NCBI GenBank assembly: GCA_018292915.2
Contig: JACVVK020000393.1
Coordinates: 250,001-314,000 of the forward strand
Source: Batillaria attramentaria
Taxonomy: Eukaryota; Mollusca; Gastropoda; Batillariidae
DNA length: 64,000 bases
Direction of reading: 5' to 3'
Shown: in pieces, positions 56,690 to 64,000 of the stretch
Numbering within the stretch: the stretch's first letter is position 1
How the letters are laid out: every line of letters begins with the position of its first letter
The notes under the pieces: model-generated
Told to the model about the DNA's origin: nothing
Database searches by the model: none
What the model saw: only the letters and a program-made list of their open reading frames with translations
Program-made: the position numbers and the translations under genes

Positions 56690-56995
56690 AAGCCCCCCCC
56701 CCCTTCTCCAGAACGGGGGGGGGGGGGGGGGGGGGGGGCGGCGCGGCGCAGGAGTATGATTTGTCCCCCCCCCCCCCACTTTTGTTGGGACACAAGATTT
56801 TCCGGGGGGGGGGGGGGGGGCAAAAAGACTAACTCGTGTACCAAGCCAATGATAAATCTTGTACGACCTCGAGCGATTAGCCACGTGACTGGGGTTACAA
56901 AAAGTCACTCTTGCTCCCCCCCCCTCACTTCGAGGCCGGGGGGGGGGGCAGATGACCCCCCTTACCCCCCCCCCCCCCCCCCCCCCCCCTACACA
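56690..56995. repeat. Cluster of long C and G runs
   Basis: C runs at 56691-56702, 56765-56777, 56917-56927 and 56966-56988 alternate with G runs at 56714-56737, 56802-56820 and 56938-56948. Opposite runs can pair into hairpins and G runs could form quadruplexes. Run lengths are also prone to sequencing error. Confidence 0.85.
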
Positions 56996-57378
56996 CACAC
57001 ATACACATACATTTATGCTAAAATTCACTTTATTATCAATTATTTGCCTACACTGAAACCATGGGTGCGTGAGCACCCACGACATAAACTGAGGGTTACT
57101 ATCAGTAATTTGCCTACACTGAAACCATGGGTGTGTGTGCACCCACGACAGTATCTTAGGGTTATCACTACTATAATATAACCAAGGGTGACTTTGCACC
57201 CACGAAGGTATTCTAAGAAGGTTTTGAACGACAGTTCCTGAAGGTTAATGAGTGGAAACCAGGTGAATGATTAATTCAGAAATATTACTGCACAATATTC
57301 TTAATGAAAACTGTGAAACCTGTGGTAAATAGTATTTCAAAATATCCATTATGATGTCTATAAAGAGACAGTGTAAAT

Positions 57379-57677
57379 GTGAGCGGTGGTCTAATAGGTA
57401 GCGCGTCGGACATAGCCGCTGCTCTACTGAACGGCCGTCACCAAAATCACGGTGATGAAGCCCAGATCGAGCTTGTGATATGTGATACCGGTTTTTCCTG
57501 GCTACCGGGCTGCTCATCGGTGGTTTCTCTCCGGGTTATCCGGCTTTGCTCCCCCAGCAAAATTGCAAAAATATAGGATAGGTATTGGGTGCACCTCGGC
57601 GACGCGCAGCCTGAATTTCCCGAAAGGGATAGTAAAGTAGTAACAACAACAACAACAACAACAACAACAAACAAACA
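57379..57677 (+). mobile_element. SINE-C: tRNA-like head with (AAC)n tail
   Basis: The head has GAGCGGTGGTCTAATAGGTA, a good box A, and a weaker box B-like CAGATCGAGCTTGTG about 75 bp on. The body includes GGTTTCTCTCCGGGTTATCC, a phrase seen in several invertebrate SINEs, and the end is AACAACAAC units at 57640-57669. Length and layout fit a SINE. It differs from SINE-A and SINE-B. Confidence 0.65.
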
Positions 57678-58435
57678 ATTTAAGACTTACAATTTATTGT
57701 GTAGTGTGTAGCCACACTAATCGCTAGATATTAGGACAGAAAAGAGAACTTCTTGTACATCCGCAGTAAGTACAATAATTGTCTGTGTCAATCAGCCAGA
57801 AGCCAGAAATAATGTAGGTGGAACATTAAAACCCCAAACAATCTATTCCAACCACAGATTGAGGTGTGTGTGTGTGGGGGGGGGGGGGGGGGGCTCTTTG
57901 CCTTAATTACCTCAGGGGTATTGAACTAACGGCAGCAGGAAAAGGGTTTACAAAACACTTTATCAGGTTTTATAGTTTTTTTTTCTTTTTTTCTTTTCTC
58001 TGTCTTTTCCTCTCTTGCTAACCTTTTTAATTTCTGTGTTTTGTTTTTATTAGGTTTTTGTTTATAAAAACTCGATTTATTTACGCTATATGCAAACCGT
58101 TTCTCGAGGCCATGAAAGTGAGGTCTTTATCTGGTAAACGCTCTAGAAGACTTTCTGTTGTTGGTGGTGGTGGTGGTTTGGTTGTTATGATTACGGTTCG
58201 CAAAAAGTGTGATAGCTAACATAACTGGCAGAGGAGAGATTGTGAAGCTTCTCTATCTCTCTAATTTGTGGCTGAACCACACTTGGGCTACCATAGGTCA
58301 TCTGAAACAACAACAACAACACAAAACAGCAACAACCCGGACTCGTGCTTTCCGAAGAAGGAATTGAACATGGGAGAAGAAAATTAATATAGAAGAAAGT
58401 GCATGGGGGAGAGGATAAGTCATGTCAAATACTGC
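57678..58435. other. No gene recognised
   Basis: A G run at 57872-57893 and T/A-rich DNA. GGTGGTGGTGGTGG at 58163-58177 and CAACAACAAC at 58309-58320 are short simple repeats. Confidence 0.4.
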
Positions 58436-58849
58436 GCGTTAGGCAAGAGGTTTGCTTCTTTGTCCAAATCATTTTGTCATAGTTTAAATGAACTTTGTCT
58501 GTATGCGAAGATGGGAAGGGAGCCAGCAGTTCTTCCCTTGTGCTGTTTGTGGCAGCCTTCGAAACGCCATGCTGTCTGTTGAAACCAAACAGTGACCGGA
58601 AGTCTCTATAACACGTGACCTGTAAGAGTGTTGTATTCTTACGGCATCTGACCTGGTTGGATCATTCTGCCGGTGACTGGTTGTTAATGTGTGCATTTTG
58701 TGTCTGATTTGTTTTCGGTGATTGCTGTTTGGTTAGATTTTGGGTTTGGTTTGGTTCGGTTCTGTATTTTGTGTTTGTTTGGTTTGAGGCGTCCAAGGCC
58801 AAGGCCTTTTCAGACCGCTGAGTGAAGTTTCTAGACGGATGGTCACGCC

Positions 58850-59059
58850 AAGTCAAGAATTTATTCGGGGCCCCCTAGGGGCATTGAATATTAATTAACG
58901 TCATCCATAATAAATAACAAACAAAAAACCAAACAAAACAAAAAACAAGAACTTAAATAAAACAACCCAAAAAACAAAACAACAACAACAAAAAAAAAAC
59001 CCCTAAGGTTCCAAAGGTTTTAATCACGCCGGCACATATCTCTCTCTCTCCCTCTCATC
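58850..59059. other. AT-rich part of the insertion in unit 1
   Basis: Present in unit 1 but not in unit 2, so it arrived with or before LINE-3. It reads GGGGCCCCCTAGGGGC near 58867 and then long A-rich and CAAAA repeats up to 59000. No class recognised. Confidence 0.4.
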
Positions 59060-60270
59060 AAAGACACGTCATTACTTTGGCGTGCTGTTAACCTTATGAC
59101 CAGGGGACATAGTAACCAGTCTTCTGCTGTCCCATCTACACTCACTGCTGATACCTGCATTCGATTTAGTGAATCACACCATCCTTTAAAAAAAAATCCT
59201 ACCGTATCCGTGTAATTCCGATGCTGTTACGTTTTTCGAATCGTACCTACGCGATAGAAGACAAAACGTGCTTCTTAATGGATCATATTCCTTCCAAGGT
59301 TTAGTAAAACATGGTGTGCCTCAGGGCTCTGTCCTTGGGCCACTACTATTCTGTATATTTATTAATGATTTACATCTCCACTTGAGCGAAGATGTCATAT
59401 GCGATATGTTTGCTGATGACACAACACTCCACACACCCGACAAAAATATCACAGTCATTAGCAAGCGACTGGTGCGACTTAAACGCTATGGTGCTTAACC
59501 CAACCAAAACTGAATGTATGGTGATAGCTACACGCCAAAAGCATCAACTTGCACCTTTGACTCTCCATTTGTCCCTCAATGACAGCACTATTAAACAGGT
59601 CACACAGCACCGACTGCTTGGTCTTACTATTGATTGCCAGCTTCAGTGGGAACCCCACATCAATAATGTTTGTAAAAGTGTCTCTCGAAATTTGTACATG
59701 CTGTCAAAGTTGCGGTTCATAACAGATGCTGACACGCGTAAGTTATTCTACAATGCCCATATCAAGTCCCACATAGACTATGTGTCAACAGTGTGGGATG
59801 GTTCGAGTGAAGTTCATTTGAAGAGGCTGAATTCTTTACACAGGAGAGCTGCAAAATTAATATTACCACTACCAACCTTCTCAACAGATCAAAAACTTAA
59901 AGTGTTAGAAATTCTTCCCCTACAGTGCCACTTTCAGTTTAACAAAGGAATGTTTATGTACAAACTCCGCAAAAAGTTAGTTCCGGAAAATCTTTCATGT
60001 ACTCTCTCAGAATCCACATCCATAGACTCTACGTTAGGACTAACTTTTAAAATCCCCCGTCCCCGCATTGGCATGTTTAAAAGTAGTTTCGCATTTTCCG
60101 GAACTTCATTGTGGAATTCCCTCCCTGTCCATGTTAGGCAGTGTCGGTCAGCCTCATCGTTTAAAAACAGCCTCTTCAAATATCTATTAGCCAACAAATA
60201 ACAAATAATCATAAAAAATAGGTACCACACGTTTACATAAATATGGACATACTAGTTCATGCATGCGGTA

Positions 60271-60338
<68 letters not shown>

Positions 60339-60480
60339 GTTTCTTGTTCCAGGTTTAAGTATGTTCGATCATTCGGCCTTTTTGGTTTAGTTGTTTGTTC
60401 TTCAAAACGGCAAGTTTGAAAATTGGTTGCAAGACCAAAACTTCCACCGTTTTCAAATAAAGTTATTTCAATTTCAATCT
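59060..60480 (+). pseudogene. LINE-3: jockey/CR1-like LINE RT, 5'-truncated, internal deletion
   Basis: Starts with a piece like LINE-1 (KDTSLLWRAVNLMTRG), jumps by deletion to FDLVNHTIL near 59160, then [54 protein letters not shown] and, after a shift near 59490, NPTKTECMVIATRQ, HRLLGLTIDCQLQW, NLYMLSKLRFITD, KSHIDYVSTVWDGSSEVH and FSGTSLWNSLPVHVRQ, ending at 60201. The 3' untranslated region holds a 66-bp GT tract (60271-60336) and ends with CAAATAAAGTTATTTCAATT, including an AATAAA signal at 60458-60463. It is the cleanest C-terminus of the LINE-1/2/3 group in this window. Confidence 0.88.
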
Positions 60481-61016
60481 CTCTCTCTCTCTCTACCGTC
60501 AGCCATTACCCGCGTTTTTCTATCCGCTCTTGTCGTCCTTGTCTTTGTAATAAGTATGGACAAACAAACAAAAAAATCCGCTGGGCACCATACTAACAGC
60601 AAACTTTACAAGCATCAAGCAGTTTAACTTCGTACTGGTTTAGTTGCATTTTCTTTTAGTTATGCGATTACTGTTTTCTTTTTTCTAGGGGTTTCGTGTC
60701 CTTTTCCGCCACAAGGGCGATATCAAATACGGACTGGTCTCGTTTTTTTTTAAATTTTGTTTGTTTGTTTATTTGTTTGGGGTTGTATTTTTCTGGTGAA
60801 GGGGGTGGGGGTGGGGGGGGGGCTTGGGTGAGAATAATTGTTTTGTTTGTTGTTGTTTTTTTGTCCCAGGGAATGCGTTTAGTGCTACCTTTATTTGTTT
60901 TATTATGCTGGTTTAATTTTGTGACTACGCAGGTAATACAGCATGTACAAGAAACGACAAAAAAAAAAAAAAAAAAACCCAAACCAACCACTGAAGAAAG
61001 ACTGAACGAATCGTAG

Positions 61017-61199
61017 ACGGCTACATGCTACCATCTGCGTACAAGTCGAAACACAGAAGAAACGAAGAGAAAGCATTGTTCGTATATCGCCATTTCTGTG
61101 GTCGTTCTCGTGTCTGGCTTAGTGGTGTCAAAATTCTTGCAGACGTCTTCCAAGGACAAAGACCTTAATTCCTACGCCAACCTTCTCCACAGCGACTGA
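61017..61199 (+). other. Candidate exon with membrane-anchor-like segment, unit 1
   Basis: A stop-to-stop frame of 60 codons without a Met contains KRKHCSYIAISVVVLVSG and LVVSKFLQTSSKDKD and ends LNSYANLLHSD. A basic stretch followed by about 17 hydrophobic residues looks like a signal anchor. The frame is also open in the second unit at 63488-63670. It could be an exon of a type II membrane protein or a chance frame. The overlapping frame from the ATG at 61025 gives 47 codons with no such pattern. Confidence 0.3.
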
Positions 61200-61704
61200 C
61201 AACTAAATACAAAGGAGATAATCAAACAACTTATTTCAGCCTGTTTAACAAACTGATATGATTGACACAGAAGGGGAAAGGAAGGGGGTGCTGTCTGTGA
61301 ACCCCACGAACACTAAAAAACTTGGCATAGCAGTTACAAAGAGAAGTTACCCGTTTTAATTTTTTTTGGAAATATGGGAGAAGAAGGTGGATGGGGGGGG
61401 GGGGGGGGGCTTGGGACGGTGTATCAGAATGTCATATCGAGACTGATACTTTAGCATAAATACGAGCGTGCTCTTCAAAACACAGACGGAAATGCAGAAA
61501 TAATCGCTTGCTTTTCTACGAAAAGCGAGAAAAGAGGGTGGGTCAAATAGGCATGAAATTTAACGGTTGGTACACATGGAAGAGTCTTGGCACTTTCCGA
61601 AAACTGTTCCAGAGTAGATTTTGCTTTTCAGAATTGACAAGATCTTCTACGGATTACTTGTAGAGTCAGTCTGACTGAATAGCGTTTTTGTAAAAAAATT
61701 TTTT

Positions 61705-61769
61705 TTGGCTCACTTGTGTAACAAAGGGAGTCTATGTAATAGTCCTCCGTCGTCTGTGTGTGTGTGTGC

Positions 61770-61824
<55 letters not shown>

Positions 61825-61960
61825 AGCGTCACGAAAAAACCTTTAACACTGTCATTTTCTCAGAATCTACACAAAAAGAAGAAATTCCAAACCTGGCTTG
61901 CTGATAGATAGCAACGAGACCTTTCAACGTTTGACCTTGACTCAGAGATTAAAGCTATCA
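61705..61960. repeat. Short relative of the 36.4-37.8 kb repeat
   Basis: GGCTCACTTGTGTAACAAAG, GGAGTCTATGTAATAGTCCT and a GT tract at 61755-61812 precede one unit with GTCATTTTCTCAGAATCTAC and TTTGACCTTGACTCAGAG. It has the same start as the large array, which defines the left end of this repeat family. Confidence 0.75.
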
Positions 61961-62282
61961 CGGACCCTAGGCCCTCTACTCGATAGCGGATCCAGCATCC
62001 TTGAAACTCACTGCTCGCTTCAAAAATTCATTACGGTCTGACTTAGATTCAGGTAGTTTATAGGACAAACCTGTGATAATATGGTGAAGCGATACGAATG
62101 AAGGACCACCATACCGAAAATAGGACTGAAATTTGTTCAGGAAAGTTTAATAAACATAATTTTTGATATAACCTTTGATGTGACCTTTCGTCACAAAACA
62201 GGAAACCTCTCGTCCATTGGGGGAAGCAAACGTTCGCTGCGCATTGCTGACATGCGTACATCCACAGCCACAGCGATACCGT

Positions 62283-62376
62283 TTTAACTCTTTGACGACG
62301 AAGCACAATTTCTAACACGCGATTTCCTATAGGAAATCGCGTGTTAGAAATTGTGCTTCGTCGTCAAAGAGTTAAA
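62283..62376. repeat. Perfect 94-bp palindrome bounded by TTAA
   Basis: The two 47-bp halves are exact reverse complements around CCTATAGG, from TTTAACTCTTTGACGACG to its mirror. TTAA lies at 62284-62287 and 62372-62375. The outer CTCTTTGACGACG resembles the CCCTTTGACTGC-style ends seen in some TTAA-target transposons. No loop separates the halves. Confidence 0.9.
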
Positions 62377-62384
62377 TCCCTGCA

Positions 62385-62445
62385 TGGAATTATGTGGTGG
62401 AAAAGGACGTTAAACTCCCCCCCCCCCCCCCCCCCCGCATGGAAA
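62385..62445 (+). mobile_element. SINE-A 3' end only
   Basis: TTATGTGGTGGAAAAGGACG followed by TTAAACTCC and a C run (62417-62436) is the SINE-A terminus without head or body. Confidence 0.6.
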
Positions 62446-62477
62446 GTGAACAATGCGCGTAGACGGCGAATGCAGTC

Positions 62478-63850
62478 ATGTCAAATACGGCGCGTTAGGC
62501 AAGAGCTTTGTTTCTTGGTCCAATTCGTTTTGTCATATTTTAAATGAGCTTTGTCTGTATGCTAATATGCTAAGAAAAGGGAGCTAGCAGTTCTTCCCTT
62601 GTTCTGTTTGTGGCAGCCTTCGAAACGTCATGCTGTCTGTTGAAACCAAACAGTGACCGGAAGTCTCTATAACACGTGACCTGTAAGAGTGTTGTATACT
62701 TACGGCATCTGACCTGGTCGGATCATTTTGCCGGTTGTTAATGTGTGCATTTCGTGTGTGATCTGTTTTCACTGATTGCTGTTTGGTTTGGTTTGCTTTG
62801 GTTCGGTTCTGTATTTTGTGATGTTTGTGTCGGTTTGGTTTGAGGCGTCCAAGGCACGGTGCCTTTTCAGACCGCTGAGTGAAGTTTTAAGACCGATCGT
62901 CACGCCGCTGCCGTCAGCTATGACCCGCGTTTTTCTATCCGCTCTTCACGTCCTGGTCTTTGTAATAAGTATGGACCAATAAATAAATAAATAAATAAAT
63001 AAAACTAAATAAAAAATAAAAAAAATCCGTTGGGCAACATACTAACAGCAAACTTTACAAGCATCAAGCAGTTTAACTTCGTACTGGTTTAATTGCTTTT
63101 AGTTATGCGTTGTGTTCTTTTTTCTAGGGGTTTCGTGTCCTTTTCCGCCACGTAAAGGCGATATTAAAGACGGACTGGTCTCGTCTGGTTTGGTTTCATT
63201 TTATTTGTTTGTTTGTTTGTTTATTTGTTTCTTTGTTTGTTTGCTAGTTTGGCTGTTTGTGTGTTTATTATTTATTGTTATTATTATTATTATTTTTTTT
63301 TTTGGGGGGGGGGGGGCTTGGATCAGTATGTTTGTTTTGTTTGTTGTTGTTTTTTGTCCAAGGGAAGGTGTTTAGTGCTACCTTTATTATGTTTCATTAT
63401 GCTGGTCTAATTTTGTGACTATGCAGGTAATAGAGCATGTACAAAACAACAACAACAACCACTGAAGAAAGACTGAACGAATCGTAGACGGCTACATGCT
63501 ACCATCTGCGTACAAGTCGAAACACAGAAGAAACGAAGAGAAAGCATTGTTCGTATATCGCCATTTCTGTGGTCGTTCTCGTGTCTGGCTTAGTGGTGTC
63601 AAAATTCTTGCAGAGGTCTTCCAGGGACAAAGACCTTAATTCCTACGCCAACCTTCTCCACAACGACTGACAACTAAATACAAAAGGAGATAATCAAACA
63701 ACTCATTTTAGCCTGTTTAACAAACTGATATGATTGACACAGGAGGGGAAGGAGGGGTGGGGGGGGGGGGGCTATCTGTGAACCCCACGAACACTAAAAA
63801 ACTTAGCATAACAGTTTATAAGAGAAGAAGTTTACCCGCTGGAATTTTTT
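62478..63850 (+). repeat. Tandem duplication, unit 2 (no LINE)
   Basis: Matches unit 1 but is contiguous where unit 1 carries the LINE-3 insertion: GATCGTCACGCC runs straight into GCTGCCGTCAGC near 62905. It also has its own AATA tract (62980-63001), TTTG and ATT tracts (63204-63300) and G runs. The candidate exon frame lies at 63488-63670 and a SINE-A fragment at 63128-63185. Confidence 0.85.
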
Positions 63851-64000
63851 TCGAGATGGGCAAATATATCTGGACGTTCCCTAAGCCCATCGCCTGTAAT
63901 CAAACAACAATGCATGGCTGTCGAACTGAACAATGTTTTTTGGGTTTTTGTTTTAGTTATTTGGATGATGGAAAATGATATCAGCAACAAATGGCTATCA

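Larger units (their letters stand above)
54079..57244. mobile_element. TTAA-flanked element with CCTTCAGGAAC ends
   Basis: The left end CCTTCAGGAAC and the right end GTTCCTGAAGG are exact inverted repeats, and TTAA flanks both (54075-54078 and 57245-57248), the duplication typical of piggyBac- and Kolobok-type elements. Subterminal motifs reading CGTGGGTGCA and TGCACCCACG, with AACCCTCA or TGAGGGTTA beside them, recur near both ends (54087-54355 and 57062-57215). No piggyBac or Kolobok transposase is seen. The interior instead holds a hAT transposase remnant and RTE copy 3. Confidence 0.75.
58440..61380 (+). repeat. Tandem duplication, unit 1 (interrupted at 58850-60494)
   Basis: The DNA at 58440-58849 and 60495-61380 matches 62478-63850 in the same orientation, with the halves contiguous there. 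Landmarks are AGTGACCGGAAGTCTCTATA, GACCTGTAAGAGTGTTGTAT, GCGTTTTTCTATCCGCTCTT and GCTACATGCTACCATCTGCG. Identity looks high over long stretches. A SINE-A fragment (60688-60740) lies in the unit and is shared by unit 2. Confidence 0.85.

Noticed and set aside
56681..57199. Gly- or Pro-rich proteins on both strands
   Set aside because: They come from the C and G runs and have no domain.
54079..57244. Single hAT element bounded by the TTAA ends
   Set aside because: hAT elements make 8-bp duplications. The TTAA flanks and the CCTTCAGGAAC ends fit a different superfamily, so the hAT protein is treated as a separate remnant inside.

Overview
The window is animal DNA, most likely from a gastropod or other marine mollusc. 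That guess rests on the mix of Penelope-like, RTE-like and jockey/CR1-like retroelements, tRNA-derived SINEs, many (CA)n/(GT)n tracts and G/C homopolymers; it is an inference and no marker gene fixes the species. I see no confident host gene. Almost every long reading frame belongs to a mobile element, and most of the short ones are shadows of microsatellites or of element sequence.

Region by region: 1-11.3 kb holds SINEs, a TA-flanked pogo-like non-autonomous transposon (1888-3166), a decayed gene fragment with a Cys-rich tail (5.7-6.3 kb), a foldback (6.5-7.5 kb) and several repeat copies. 11.3-32.7 kb is one nest of insertions. A jockey/CR1-like LINE (LINE-1) is split into three pieces. 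The first gap is a 5.76-kb Penelope-like element flanked by an 11-bp target duplication. The second gap (19.25-32.57 kb) is a small pogo-like element (X1) followed by a TA-flanked palindromic foldback (Y). Y itself holds an RTE-like LINE, a hairpin MITE, a second LINE (LINE-2), which holds another RTE copy, which holds a 948-bp insert; Y also has a small element (X2) at its centre and a CpG-rich TIR element in its right arm. Target duplications, or the intact opposite arm of the palindrome, support most of these joints.

32.7-40.6 kb holds SINEs, a MITE inside a SINE, and an array of about nine 145-bp units rich in TCAAGGTCA-type motifs. 40.6-48.6 kb is a large inverted repeat made of two copies (L and R) and one short copy (M) of a transposon that carries remnants of THAP zinc-finger exons; R sits inside a SINE whose two halves flank it. 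48.8-50.5 kb is a decayed L2/CR1-like LINE. 54.08-57.24 kb is a TTAA-flanked element holding a broken hAT (ZMYM1-like) transposase, itself split by a third RTE copy with a 10-bp target duplication. 57.4 kb holds a third kind of SINE. 58.4-63.9 kb is a tandem duplication whose first unit took a LINE insertion, and a perfect 94-bp palindrome bounded by TTAA lies between the units.

The only long intact reading frame is the 926-residue Penelope polyprotein (reverse transcriptase plus GIY-YIG endonuclease). Its 423-residue C-terminal part is repeated without a visible amino-acid change in the opposite arm of the same insertion, so that insertion looks recent. The RTE frame of copy 2 would also be open if its 948-bp insert were absent. 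The window is best read as a record of successive transposition rather than as a set of cooperating genes.
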